Shown one piece after another: positions 1 to 8,349 of a stretch of DNA of 64,000 bases. Within the stretch, counting starts at the first letter, position 1; the number at the start of each line of letters is the position of its first letter. The DNA lies in the NCBI GenBank assembly GCA_947503785.1, contig CANNFB010000006.1, positions 62,001 through 126,000 on the forward strand. Direction: 5' to 3'. The stretch comes from an uncultured Campylobacterales bacterium (GTDB lineage Bacteria; Campylobacterota; Campylobacteria; Campylobacterales; Arcobacteraceae). The translations under genes were made by a program, and so were the position numbers. The notes under the pieces are model-generated. The model had not been told where the DNA came from. It saw only the letters and a program-made list of their open reading frames with translations, and did no database searches.

Positions 1-844
1 CTTCATCTAATATTGGATTAGTATTATTAATGTGAATTAGTATCTTTCTTGGTTTTTCTAATTGGTCAAATATTTTAATTAAGCCATTTTCACCACTTAA
101 TGGTAGGTGTCCCATATCAGTTCCTAACTTATTTGAAAACTCACCTTTTATCATTTCATCATTTGTCCAAAGAGTTCCTTCAATTAATAGAACATCTGCT
201 TTCTTCATTTCTTCAAAAACATGGTCCTCTAAAACTCCAAGACCTGGTAGATAAAACAATCTTTTTCCTGTATTTTTATTTACTACAGTAATACCAATAT
301 TATCACCACTTCTAGGTTTATCTCTATAAGAAGAGTATGGTGGAGCATTTGAGATTAAGGCATGTGCATAAAACTCATAATTTGGCATTACTGGAATTTC
401 AAACTTTGTAGTACTATTGGGAATAATTTCATTCCACTTTGTACCTCCACCATCCCAGTGTTGTAACATCTTAAATAAAGGGAAAGAAGTATTCAGTTCT
501 TCATTTACTTCTTTAGTACAATAAACTTCATGAGGACAGCCTTCTCTTAACATTAAAAGTCCAGTTGTATGGTCTATTTGTCCATCATTAAAAACTATTG
601 CTTTAATTTTAGTTTCTCTTTTTTTTGTTGGATGTAAAAAAGGAGAATTATGTATTTGCTCTAAAATATCAGGGGATGTGTTAAATAACACCCAGTTTTC
701 ACCATCTTCACTAATAGTAATCGAAGATTGTGTTCTTCTTTTAATTGTTTTTTTACCTTCTCTATAACCTCTACAGTTATCACAGTTACAATTAAATTGA
801 GGAAGACCTCCTCCAGCACCTGAGCCTAAAACTTGAATTTTCAA
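1..844 (-). CDS. pqqB: PqqB, PQQ biosynthesis MBL-fold protein (3' end off window)
   Basis: PqqB is a metallo-beta-lactamase-fold protein of PQQ biosynthesis, generally held to act as an oxygenase on the PqqA-derived precursor. The translated N-terminus starts LKIQVLGSGAGGGLPQFNCN, the typical PqqB beginning (VLGS.AGGG.PQ.NC.C), followed by a second Cys pair (CDNC). The ORF track misses it because it starts with TTG (842-844), preceded by AAAGGA, and runs off the left edge. About 281 codons are present, close to the usual 300-310, so only the C-terminus is missing. It is downstream of pqqA on the same strand. pqqC, D and E are probably beyond the window edge. Identification is firm; the exact start is slightly less so. 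Confidence 0.93.
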   Translation of the reverse strand, partial: MKIQVLGSGAGGGLPQFNCNCDNCRGYREGKKTIKRRTQSSITISEDGENWVLFNTSPDILEQIHNSPFLHPTKKRETKIKAIVFNDGQIDHTTGLLMLREGCPHEVYCTKEVNEELNTSFPLFKMLQHWDGGGTKWNEIIPNSTTKFEIPVMPNYEFYAHALISNAPPYSSYRDKPRSGDNIGITVVNKNTGKRLFYLPGLGVLEDHVFEEMKKADVLLIEGTLWTNDEMIKGEFSNKLGTDMGHLPLSGENGLIKIFDQLEKPRKILIHINNTNPILDE

Positions 845-901
845 AATAAATCCTTTTATTTTTTCATTAAGATAAGCTCATATAAATAAGCCCATTTAAA
901 T

Positions 902-934
902 GAAAAAAAGATTAAAGCCGAAGCTCTAATCTTT
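902..934 (-). terminator. hairpin with U-tract between pqqA and pqqB
   Basis: On the minus strand AGATTAGAGC, loop TTCG, GCTTTAATCT forms a 10-bp stem with one wobble pair and a UUCG tetraloop, followed directly by TTTTTTT. It lies just after the pqqA stop. It looks like a partial terminator that would let pqqA be transcribed more than pqqB and the genes beyond it. Confidence 0.8.
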
Positions 935-950
935 TAAATCTTAAATGAAA

Positions 951-1025
951 TTATACTGTACAAATGTACATTGTAACTTCAAATCCAAATCTATTATCTA
1001 CGTAAGTTGGTTTTTTCCATTCCAT
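951..1025 (-). CDS. pqqA: PqqA, PQQ precursor peptide (24 aa)
   Basis: This 24-residue peptide, too short for the ORF track, is the ribosomally made precursor of PQQ. Its C-terminal part FEVTMYICTV carries the invariant Glu and Tyr (E16 and Y20, spacing E-x3-Y) that are cross-linked by PqqE and become the PQQ skeleton. The start ATG has a strong ribosome site (AAAGGAG) at normal distance. It lies 39 bp downstream of the PQQ dehydrogenase and upstream of pqqB, all on the minus strand, so precursor and apoenzyme are probably co-transcribed. Length and motif match PqqA family members (about 23-29 aa). Confidence 0.95.
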   Translation of the reverse strand: MEWKKPTYVDNRFGFEVTMYICTV

Positions 1026-1064
1026 AATAATCTCCTTTCATTAAGATTTTTTATATTTATACTT

Positions 1065-2831
1065 TTATTTGTGCAACTTAAACACGTGAACTGATCCACC
1101 TTGATTTAAATACTTAACAGTTTTTGCAACTTCACCACCCCATAAAGGAACAGCTCCACCCCAACCTGCAACGATTGCAATGTATTGTTCACCATCTTGT
1201 TTCCAAGTAATTGGAGAACCTACGATTCCAGTACCAACATTAAATTTCCAAACTATTTCACCAGTTTGATCATCAAATGCCATAAATTTACCTTCAGGAG
1301 TACCTGTGAATACAAGTCCACCACCAGTAGTTAAAACTCCACCCCATAATGGTGCATTGTTTTTATAAGTCCATTTAATCTCACCAGTTTTAGGATCAAC
1401 AGCTTTTAAAGCTCCGATATGATCTTCAAATGTTGGTTTAATAGTAAATCCAGCACCTAAGTAAGCAGCACCTTTTTTATATGCAACAGGCTTATTCCAA
1501 ATATCCATTCCCCACTCATTTGCAGGAACATAAAATAATCCTGTATCTTGTGAAAATGCCATTGGATTCCAGTTTTTACCACCTAAGAAAGATGGAGTTG
1601 CATAGACAGTTTTACCTTGTTTTTCACCAACTGGTTTTCCAGGTCTATTATCTTCATTTACAATTGGACGACCGTCTTTATCCATACCACTTGCCCAAGT
1701 AACATTTTCTACAAAAGGTACTGATCTAATATACTTTCCAGTAACTCTATCTAATACATAGAAGAACCCATTTTTATCGGCAGTAGCTCCAGCTTTTACC
1801 ATTTTTCCATTTTTGTCTTTATATTCAAAAGCTACAAATTCAGAAATACCATCATAATCCCAACCATCATTTGGAGTTGTTTGGAAATGCCAAACAATTT
1901 TTCCAGTATCTGGATTAATTGCTACTCTTGAAGCTGAATAAAGGTTATCACCTGGTCTATCATGTGAATTCCAAGGAGAAGGATTTCCTGTTGGAACATA
2001 AATTAAATCTGCATCGGGATCATAAGTAACACCATTCCAAGGAGCAGCACCACCATGTTTCCATAAATCACCCGGCCATGTAGCGTTTGTTTGCCCTGTA
2101 ATTCCATTATCTTTACCGTTTAAAGTACCCATATGACCTTCAACCATTGGTCTAGTCCATACTAGTTCACCTGTTAATGGGTTTCTTGCATCTAATTGTC
2201 CTACAACACCAAACTCACCACCAGAATTTCCAGTAATTAATAAACCTTTAACAATTAAAGGAGCTGCTGTATAAGAATAACCTTCTTTATAATTAGCAAT
2301 TTTCTTTTTCCATTTTACTTTTCCAGTTTTTCTATCAAGAGCAACTAGTTTTGCATCTAAAGTACCAAAAATAACAAGATTTTGGTATAATGCAGGACCT
2401 CTGTTTATTACATCACAACAAGGTAAAATAGCACCTGGAAGTCTGGCATCGTACTGCCATATCTCATCTCCAGTTGCTATATCAATAGCATACATTCTAG
2501 AATAAGAAGCTGTTACATACATAACTCCATCTTTAACTAAAGGTTGAGCTTCTTGCCCTCTTTGTTTTTCACCACCAAATGAAAAATTCCATACTGGAAC
2601 TAAATCTTTAATAGTCTTTTTATTAATCTGATCTAAAGATGAATATCTTTGACCTTTTTGACCTAAACCATACGTTACAACATCTTCAACAGTTTTAGCA
2701 TCATTAGCAATATCCGCATCAGTTACAGGCGCAAAACCAGCACTTGCAGATAACATTGTTACAGCACTTGCACTTAATAGTGTAGACAGTGTAACTTTAG
2801 CTACATTATTCAGAAATTTATTCTTTCCCAT
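1065..2831 (-). CDS. PQQ-dependent alcohol dehydrogenase, DxD (lanthanide) type
   Basis: Periplasmic quinoprotein alcohol dehydrogenase of the methanol/ethanol family (eight-bladed propeller, 588 aa). I start it at ATG 2831, residue 29 of the longer ORF, because AAGGAGAGAGG precedes it and a signal peptide follows (hydrophobic stretch ending near ASAGFA). Visible features are the vicinal disulfide CC at 138-139, metal-ligand Glu206 in GGEFG, Asn283 in TGNPSPWN, and catalytic Asp325 in WDYDG. Asp327, two residues later, is the extra ligand that marks lanthanide-dependent enzymes (XoxF, ExaF, PedH); calcium MxaF has Ala there. There is no C-terminal heme domain, so electrons must go to a separate cytochrome, probably the PedF-like one in this window. 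The natural alcohol cannot be read from sequence. Confidence 0.92.
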   Translation of the reverse strand: MGKNKFLNNVAKVTLSTLLSASAVTMLSASAGFAPVTDADIANDAKTVEDVVTYGLGQKGQRYSSLDQINKKTIKDLVPVWNFSFGGEKQRGQEAQPLVKDGVMYVTASYSRMYAIDIATGDEIWQYDARLPGAILPCCDVINRGPALYQNLVIFGTLDAKLVALDRKTGKVKWKKKIANYKEGYSYTAAPLIVKGLLITGNSGGEFGVVGQLDARNPLTGELVWTRPMVEGHMGTLNGKDNGITGQTNATWPGDLWKHGGAAPWNGVTYDPDADLIYVPTGNPSPWNSHDRPGDNLYSASRVAINPDTGKIVWHFQTTPNDGWDYDGISEFVAFEYKDKNGKMVKAGATADKNGFFYVLDRVTGKYIRSVPFVENVTWASGMDKDGRPIVNEDNRPGKPVGEKQGKTVYATPSFLGGKNWNPMAFSQDTGLFYVPANEWGMDIWNKPVAYKKGAAYLGAGFTIKPTFEDHIGALKAVDPKTGEIKWTYKNNAPLWGGVLTTGGGLVFTGTPEGKFMAFDDQTGEIVWKFNVGTGIVGSPITWKQDGEQYIAIVAGWGGAVPLWGGEVAKTVKYLNQGGSVHVFKLHK

Positions 2832-2880
2832 TCCTCTCTCCTTTAAGATTATCTTGGCAACTTTTCGTTGTCTAGTTGAA

Positions 2881-2913
2881 AGTATACATAAGAAATATAG
2901 CCTGAATATAGGC
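2881..2913 (-). promoter_or_regulatory. promoter of PQQ dehydrogenase with direct-repeat operator
   Basis: Read on the minus strand, GCCTATATTCAGGCTATA is followed by nine bases and a TATACT -10 box. The 18-bp element is one of five copies in the island (others at 5915, 5944, 10100 and 10137), all with the same nine-base distance to a -10. It contains two GCTAWA-like hexamers 11 bp apart. Transcription would start near 2873, about 40 bp before the dehydrogenase ATG. The regulator is unknown. Confidence 0.72.
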
Positions 2914-2949
2914 ATGAAAAAAAGAGTTATTTTTTGTTAATTTGAAGGA

Positions 2950-3732
2950 TTATCTTTTAAGTACATTCTTAGTGTTATAGCCGATAAAAGCGAGGCTTAG
3001 TGTAATTATAAAAATAGCAATTATAATTAAGAAAGAATTTAACTCAAACTTTAAATAAAGTGTAAATCTTACAAATTCTACTATGTAAGTAAAGGGATTT
3101 AGTACACAAACTTGATATAAAAACAAGCTTGAATCTTTTATTTTCCATAAGGGATATAAAGCAGAAGATAAAAAGAACATTGGAAAGATTACAAAGTTCA
3201 TAACTGAAGCAAAATTTTCAAGTTGTTTTATAACAGAAGAAATAAATAGAGCAAAGGCATTTAAAATAATAGAGGTAAATAAAATTGCAGGAATAGCAAG
3301 TAAATATCCTAAAAAAGACATTTCAATTCCATAAAAATATGCAATGATTAAAAATACAATAGCTTGAATTGTAGAAACAATTGCAGTTGCGAACATTTTA
3401 CAAAAAAGTAAATAAGATCTTGAAATATTTGAAGTTAAAAGAATTTTCATAGATCCCATTTCTCTATCAAAAATCATAGCAAGAGAACTTTGCATACCAT
3501 TAAAAAGTAAAATCATTCCAATAAGACCTGGAACTATATATGTTTCATAAGTAATATATGTTTCATATGGAGGAATTATTGCAAGTCCTAAAGCTGATTT
3601 AAAACCAACTGAAAAAATAAATAGCCATAAAAGTGGTCGAACGAGTGCAGAAAAAAATCTACTTTTTTGTTTTATAAAACGAAGTAGCTCTTTATAAATG
3701 ATTCCAAGTGCACAATAATATAATTTTCTCAT
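2950..3732 (-). CDS. ABC-2 type permease of PQQ-associated transporter (PedC-like)
   Basis: Integral membrane subunit of an ABC-2-family transporter, 260 aa with about six hydrophobic segments, starting MRKLYYCALGIIYKELLRFI and ending in a basic tail. It follows its ATPase by 17 bp in the same operon and completes a set (exported protein, propeller, ATPase, permease) typical of PQQ-dehydrogenase loci such as Pseudomonas ped. Homologous systems (PedA1A2BC, Lut) are linked to lanthanide uptake or use. Direction of transport is not evident, since ABC-2 proteins are often exporters. The family assignment is firm and the substrate is inference. Confidence 0.85.
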   Translation of the reverse strand: MRKLYYCALGIIYKELLRFIKQKSRFFSALVRPLLWLFIFSVGFKSALGLAIIPPYETYITYETYIVPGLIGMILLFNGMQSSLAMIFDREMGSMKILLTSNISRSYLLFCKMFATAIVSTIQAIVFLIIAYFYGIEMSFLGYLLAIPAILFTSIILNAFALFISSVIKQLENFASVMNFVIFPMFFLSSALYPLWKIKDSSLFLYQVCVLNPFTYIVEFVRFTLYLKFELNSFLIIIAIFIITLSLAFIGYNTKNVLKR

Positions 3733-3749
3733 TTTTCTACTTTCACTTT

Positions 3750-4469
3750 TTACTTTGTTAGGTGTTCAAAAACTTCTGTTAATGAATCTTTATTATTTTC
3801 TTTTATAACATCTTTTACAATTCCACTTGCAATTATTTCACCTTGTTTAATAATTGCAACATCATCTTCATTATCAACCTCATCAAAAAGATGAGTAATC
3901 CATAAAACAGAAATTCCTCTTTTTTTTACAATTTCTTTTACATAAGAAATAATTGAATACCTACTTTTTATATCAAGTCCTGAAGTTGCTTCATCAAGTA
4001 AAATTAATTTTGGGTTATCTATTAAAGCTCTTAATATTTCAACACGTCTACGATGTCCTCCATTTAAAGATCTTACTTTTACATCTAGTTTCTCTTCTAA
4101 TTCTAAAGCTTTTAACTCTTCTTGTATTGAAACCATTGTTTCTTTAAATGAGATTCCTTTTAAAGAACCATAAAAGATTAGATTTTGTTTTACTGTTAAA
4201 TCTAAATCTAGTGTTGGTTCTTGAAAAACAATACCAATGCTATCTAAAGCTTTTTTATAGTTTGAAATAGGAAATGAATTTATAAGTATTTCACCCTCTT
4301 GTAGTTTAAGTAATCTTGTAATTAAAGCAAAAAGAGTCGATTTCCCAGCACCATTTAGTCCTAAAAGGACTAAAAATGATGCCTGTTTTATATTTAAATT
4401 AATATTTTTTAAAATTAAATCTTTATCATATTTATAAGAAACATTTTTTATTTCAAGCTGATTTTTCAT
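3750..4469 (-). CDS. ABC transporter ATPase, PQQ-associated
   Basis: Cytoplasmic ATP-binding subunit, 239 aa. The Walker A is GLNGAGKST, the Q-loop lies in VFQEPTLD, the signature motif appears as LNGGHRRRVE (the usual SGGQ is altered to NGGH), Walker B is LILLDEATSGLD and the H-loop is WITHL. The NGGH variant and its position beside a propeller protein and an ABC-2 permease match the PQQ-dependent alcohol dehydrogenase-associated ABC ATPase family. It begins 5 bp after the propeller gene and is 17 bp from the permease, so the four genes from 5871 down to 2950 form one operon. Confidence 0.9.
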   Translation of the reverse strand: MKNQLEIKNVSYKYDKDLILKNINLNIKQASFLVLLGLNGAGKSTLFALITRLLKLQEGEILINSFPISNYKKALDSIGIVFQEPTLDLDLTVKQNLIFYGSLKGISFKETMVSIQEELKALELEEKLDVKVRSLNGGHRRRVEILRALIDNPKLILLDEATSGLDIKSRYSIISYVKEIVKKRGISVLWITHLFDEVDNEDDVAIIKQGEIIASGIVKDVIKENNKDSLTEVFEHLTK

Positions 4470-4474
4470 TTACC

Positions 4475-5434
4475 CTACTTTGTTGGTTTTACGGCAATTC
4501 CCCATGGGAATCTTCCTACTTTTATTGTTTTTTCAACTTTTAAAGAATCTACATCAATAATTGATACATCTCCACTAACACCGTTTGTAGTATACAATTT
4601 AGTTTCATTATTTGCTAAATCTAATTGCCAAACTCTTTTCCCAACTAATAAATACTTAATAACTTCATAAGTTTTAGCGTCAACTACTGCCACATGATTT
4701 GCAGGCCCAAGGGCTACAAAAGCATATTTTCCATCAGCTGTAAGTTTAATACCCACTGGCTGAATTTTATCTTTATATACACCTGGAATTTTAAAAGAGA
4801 TTTTTGAAATAGGTTCTTTCGTTTTTGAATCAAGAACAATTACCGTTCCACCAATCTCACTTGATGCCCAAACCTTATCTCCAGTTTTTGAAAACTCAAT
4901 ATGTCTAGGTCTTTCATCTACTAAAGTATTATGAATAATCTTTTTAGTTTTAGTATCAATCCAATGTAAGAAGTTTGATGTTTCAGATGAATTAATAGCA
5001 ACTGTTCCATCTGGACTTACAGCCATACCTTCAGGTTCAATACCAACCTCTATCTGTGTTATAACCGATTTATTAACAGTATCTACTACAGTTACAATAC
5101 CATCATCTTCATTTGATATATAAAGCTCTTTGCCATTTGGGTGCAAAGAAAACTGTTCTGGATCTTCTCCTGAAGGAAGATTATATAAGATTTTCCCAGT
5201 TTTTACATCCATAGCTTGTACAGTATCATCATCACTAGCACAAATATATAATTTTGAATAATCACTAGTAAGAGTAATCCCTCTAGGTCTTTGACCAACT
5301 TCATAAGTTTTTATAACTTTTTGCGTATTTGAATCAATAACAGAAATAGTATTATCTTTTTCATTTGAAACAAATATTGTATCTGCAAATATTACTGAAC
5401 TTAAAATAGTAAGTAATCCAATTTTCTTTAACAT
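4475..5434 (-). CDS. PQQ-associated periplasmic beta-propeller protein
   Basis: Exported 319-residue protein made of YVTN-type repeats (for example VSNEKDNTISVIDSNTQKV and VVDTVNKSVITQIEVGIEPE), each about 40 residues, giving a seven-bladed propeller. The first 17 residues form a signal peptide ending VIFADT. It matches the PQQ-dependent catabolism-associated beta-propeller family found beside this ABC pair. Its job is not established; a periplasmic partner for the ABC-2 transporter or for dehydrogenase activation is plausible. It lies 5 bp before the ATPase gene and 17 bp after the small exported protein, in one operon. Confidence 0.85.
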   Translation of the reverse strand: MLKKIGLLTILSSVIFADTIFVSNEKDNTISVIDSNTQKVIKTYEVGQRPRGITLTSDYSKLYICASDDDTVQAMDVKTGKILYNLPSGEDPEQFSLHPNGKELYISNEDDGIVTVVDTVNKSVITQIEVGIEPEGMAVSPDGTVAINSSETSNFLHWIDTKTKKIIHNTLVDERPRHIEFSKTGDKVWASSEIGGTVIVLDSKTKEPISKISFKIPGVYKDKIQPVGIKLTADGKYAFVALGPANHVAVVDAKTYEVIKYLLVGKRVWQLDLANNETKLYTTNGVSGDVSIIDVDSLKVEKTIKVGRFPWGIAVKPTK

Positions 5435-5451
5435 TTTATATATCCTTATAT

Positions 5452-5871
5452 TTATTCAACGATAAAAGTTGCTCTTTCTCTATCACTTTTAGCTGTAGGA
5501 AGACCTAAAGTGTAAGTACCTGGCTTAATAGGTATAAATGTAAGCTCTATAGAACCTTCATCATCAAATTCAAAACTATCTATTCCTAATGGTCTTACTT
5601 CAATATCATTAATAGATACTTGATTTACCCAGATATTTCTAAAAAAAGCAGCTCCAACAATAGGAACTTCTCTAGAACCATCACTTTTTAAAATAAGTTT
5701 GTAATATTTCCCAGCTTCTAATTTATAAGGTTCAGTAGCTAATGGCTCACCTGCACTAATATTAATAGGGGATAATGTTGTTCTTGAATGTAGTAAACCT
5801 TTTAAGTTCTTTGCAAAGGCAAATTCTCCTGTTAAAAATACCATCATTACAAATATTGCAATTTTTTTCAT
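5452..5871 (-). CDS. small exported beta-sandwich protein of the PQQ island
   Basis: 139-residue protein with a clear signal peptide (MKKIAIFVMMVFLTGEFAFA). The mature part is rich in predicted beta strands and ends in IKPGTYTLGLPTAKSDRERA, a layout that recalls cupredoxin-like domains, but the Cys and His copper ligands are missing. It is first in the operon with the propeller, ATPase and permease, and its promoter carries the island operator. I do not recognise a named family. A periplasmic accessory role in PQQ enzyme function or metal delivery is inference from position only. Confidence 0.75.
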   Translation of the reverse strand: MKKIAIFVMMVFLTGEFAFAKNLKGLLHSRTTLSPINISAGEPLATEPYKLEAGKYYKLILKSDGSREVPIVGAAFFRNIWVNQVSINDIEVRPLGIDSFEFDDEGSIELTFIPIKPGTYTLGLPTAKSDRERATFIVE

Positions 5872-5899
5872 TTTCTACTCCTTCGTTTTTAATTCTGAA

Positions 5900-5932
5900 A
5901 TTGTAGTTAATAATTATAGCCTGAGTTTAGCA
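5900..5932 (-). promoter_or_regulatory. promoter and operator for the exported protein-ABC operon
   Basis: On the minus strand TGCTAAACTCAGGCTATA, nine bases, then TACAAT as -10. The operator half faces a second copy (5944-5961) in opposite orientation, forming a large inverted repeat between the divergent operons. Start of transcription is expected near 5893, about 20 bp before the ATG at 5871. Confidence 0.72.
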
Positions 5933-5943
5933 GAATCTAAACT

Positions 5944-5976
5944 TGCTAAACTCAAGCTATAAAAGTTGTATATACT
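5944..5976 (+). promoter_or_regulatory. promoter and operator for the PQQ-associated binding protein
   Basis: TGCTAAACTCAAGCTATA (5944-5961), nine bases, then TATACT (5971-5976) as -10. Seventeen of eighteen operator bases match the divergent copy at 5915-5932. The start codon at 6000 follows the -10 by 24 bases, leaving a short leader with an AAGGA ribosome site. Confidence 0.74.
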
Positions 5977-5999
5977 TAAAGAAAAAAGAAGGAAAACTT

Positions 6000-7148
6000 A
6001 TGAAAGTATTACTATTTTTAGCACTTTTATTTTCATTTATAAAAGCAGATATTTTAGAAACAAATATCTTATACTTAGAACAAAAGATACAAAGACCTCC
6101 TGTATTGTCGAATGTTATCAAAACACCAGAAGACTTAGGAATACAAGGAGCCAAAATTGCTGTAAAAGATTCAAATAAGACAGCAAGATTTTTAAATCAA
6201 AAATATAATTTAATAGAAAAAATTTCATCTGATAAAAAAGAATTACTAAGTTCACTAGAAAAATTTGTAAATGAAAAAAACTCTTTTGTTTTATTAAAAG
6301 TTGAAGATGATTTTTTAAAAGAACTTATTAAAAATCCTTTATTTAAAAAAGCAATATTTTTTAATATTGCAAATAAAAACTCTAGTTTCAGACAAAATGT
6401 ATGTCAAAACAATCTTTTACATACTATTTCTTCAAATGCGATGTTATATGACGGATTAGTTCAATTTTTAATAAAAAGAGATTTTAAAGATATCTTTTTA
6501 ATCCACGGAACAAAAGAAAAAGATTTACAAATCCAAAAAGATATTAAAAGAGCAGTAAAAAAATTTAATGCAAAAATAGTAAAAGAAAAACAATGGGTTT
6601 ATGATGCAGATATTAGAAGAAAAGCTACTGCTGAATTACCTGCATTTACTCAAGCTAGTGATTATGATGTAATTGTAACTGCTGATAACTACGGAGACTT
6701 CGGAGAATTTATTTATTTTAACTCTTGGCTTCCTCGACCAGTAGCTGGGACGCAAGGGCTAAGACCTAAAACTTGGCATAAAGTAATTGAACAATGGGGT
6801 GCTGCTCAAATGCAAAAAAGGTTTGAAAAGTTTGCTTCAAGATGGATGGAAGATGAAGATTTTGCAGCTTGGGTTGCTATTAGAACTATAGTTAAAAGTG
6901 TAACAAAAACAAAAAACAATGATATGAAAACATCTCTAGATTTTATTTATTCAAAAGATTTTGAATTAGGTGCTTATAAAGGAAGGAAATTATCATATAG
7001 AGATTTTAATGGACAAATAAGAATGCCAGTAGCCCTAGTTCAACCAAGAGCTTTAGTTTCAACTTCTCCACAAGATGGTTTTTTACATCCAACAAATGAC
7101 TTAGATACTTTGGGAATTGCTTCATTTCAAGTAGAGTGTAAAAAATAA
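6000..7148 (+). CDS. periplasmic binding protein, PQQ-dehydrogenase ABC system
   Basis: 382-residue exported protein of the branched-chain-amino-acid-receptor fold, matching the family of ABC substrate-binding proteins associated with PQQ alcohol dehydrogenases. I place the start at ATG 6000 (residue 20 of the ORF) because AGAAGGAAAAC precedes it and MKVLLFLALLFSFIKAD is a good signal peptide. A conserved central part includes ASDYDVIVTADNYGDFGEFI and WLPRPVAGTQGLRP. It is divergent from the exported protein-ABC operon and shares its operator. Ligand unknown; related Ped/Lut systems suggest a link to lanthanide supply. Confidence 0.85.
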   Translation: MKVLLFLALLFSFIKADILETNILYLEQKIQRPPVLSNVIKTPEDLGIQGAKIAVKDSNKTARFLNQKYNLIEKISSDKKELLSSLEKFVNEKNSFVLLKVEDDFLKELIKNPLFKKAIFFNIANKNSSFRQNVCQNNLLHTISSNAMLYDGLVQFLIKRDFKDIFLIHGTKEKDLQIQKDIKRAVKKFNAKIVKEKQWVYDADIRRKATAELPAFTQASDYDVIVTADNYGDFGEFIYFNSWLPRPVAGTQGLRPKTWHKVIEQWGAAQMQKRFEKFASRWMEDEDFAAWVAIRTIVKSVTKTKNNDMKTSLDFIYSKDFELGAYKGRKLSYRDFNGQIRMPVALVQPRALVSTSPQDGFLHPTNDLDTLGIASFQVECKK

Positions 7149-7149
7149 A

Positions 7150-7620
7150 ATGAAAGTTTTCATTCTTCTTTTTACTTTTATAATCTTTTCATTAAATTTA
7201 CAAGCTGAGTATAAAAAAACAATATATTCTAATTACGTAATTTATGAAACAAAAGATAAGTATAAAGAAGTTATATTTACTTTAATTGATGAAATAAGTC
7301 AAAATGGATTTATACAATCATATAGAGCAAATATTGGAAATTCTGTAAAAAATATCTCATCTTTTTATAAAAAAGAACCTATTTTCTCAAATGCTGAAAA
7401 AATAGGTTTTTGCAGACAAACTCTAACTTTTGAAATGATGGAAGAAAACCCAAATAATTTAATGTTTTGTCCTTTATCAATAGCAATATACGAACTAAAA
7501 AATGAAAAAAATATTGTAAAAATAGTATATAGATTTGCAAAAATTTCAAGTTTAGAGAGTAAGGTTTTAAATAAAGTTAATCAAGAAATTTTACAGCTTA
7601 TTGAAAATAGTTTAGAGTAA
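7150..7620 (+). CDS. exported DUF302-like protein
   Basis: 156-residue protein with signal peptide (MKVFILLFTFIIFSLNLQAE). The mature region resembles DUF302: an N-terminal strand-helix (NYVIYETKDKYKEVIFTLID), then the block FCPLSIAIYELKNEKNIVKI near residues 117-136. It starts one base after the binding-protein stop codon, so the two are co-translated. DUF302 function is unknown; such proteins recur in quinoprotein and sulfur-oxidation loci. Family assignment is moderate, based on the overall pattern. Confidence 0.65.
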   Translation: MKVFILLFTFIIFSLNLQAEYKKTIYSNYVIYETKDKYKEVIFTLIDEISQNGFIQSYRANIGNSVKNISSFYKKEPIFSNAEKIGFCRQTLTFEMMEENPNNLMFCPLSIAIYELKNEKNIVKIVYRFAKISSLESKVLNKVNQEILQLIENSLE

Positions 7621-7625
7621 ACTGT

Positions 7626-8348
7626 TTAACTTAAAATTCCAGATAAAATACTAGGATATTTTTGTAAAATTTTTTCTTTAATTTTTTCTATTTCTAAGTT
7701 TTCTAGATTTGATGAAAAGTCATTTTTATTTTCATAATCCAAAACTATTTTCATAGGTTTTGAATCTAAAAAGATTATTCTTTGAGATAAGGAAACTGCC
7801 TCTTTTAAATCATGAGTTATAAAAACAACAGTTGGTTTGAATTTTTTATAAAACTCCACAAAATCACTTCTTAAAGCCTGTGCAGTTGGATAGTCTAAGG
7901 AAATGAATGGTTCATCAAGTAATAAAATATCAGGTTTATTGATAAAAGCTCGGACAAGTGCTGCTCTTCTTTGCATTCCACCTGATAACTCTTTTGCATA
8001 AGAATCCATATAGTTCTCTAAACCAACCTCATACAAAGATTGTATTATCCATTCTTCATCTTTTGTATTAGAAACAAGCATAATATTTTCAAAAATTGTA
8101 AGCCATGGAATTAGTCTTGAATCTTGAAACATTACTCCAATATTACTATTAATTATTTTTTTATTATCAAAAGATATAGAACCTAAATAATCTGTATCTG
8201 TATTTGATATTATATTTAATAATGTTGTTTTACCACAACCAGAAGGTCCTATAATTGATATAAATTCACTATTTTTTATTTCAAGTTTTAAATTCTCTAT
8301 AATTTTATTATCTTGATATTTCTTTGAATTTATATTTATATCTAACAT
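7626..8348 (-). CDS. ABC importer ATPase, SsuB/TauB-like
   Basis: 240-residue ATPase of the nitrate/sulfonate/taurine importer family. Walker A is GPSGCGKTT, the signature is LSGGMQRRAALVRAF, Walker B is ILLLDEPFISLD and the H-loop is FITHDL. It starts one base after the permease stop, within an operon reading binding protein, permease, ATPase. All three lie between PQQ-associated genes and are driven by a promoter with the island operator, which ties this importer to quinoprotein metabolism although its substrate cannot be read. Confidence 0.9.
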   Translation of the reverse strand: MLDININSKKYQDNKIIENLKLEIKNSEFISIIGPSGCGKTTLLNIISNTDTDYLGSISFDNKKIINSNIGVMFQDSRLIPWLTIFENIMLVSNTKDEEWIIQSLYEVGLENYMDSYAKELSGGMQRRAALVRAFINKPDILLLDEPFISLDYPTAQALRSDFVEFYKKFKPTVVFITHDLKEAVSLSQRIIFLDSKPMKIVLDYENKNDFSSNLENLEIEKIKEKILQKYPSILSGILS

Positions 8349-8349
8349 C

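Noticed and set aside
100-291. ORF of 63 aa on plus strand
   Set aside because: It is antisense to pqqB, which has clear family motifs; no ribosome site and low-complexity translation.
5966-6178. Plus-strand ORF beginning MYILKEKRRK
   Set aside because: It is an overlapping frame of the binding-protein gene (6000-7148); the latter has signal peptide and ribosome site.
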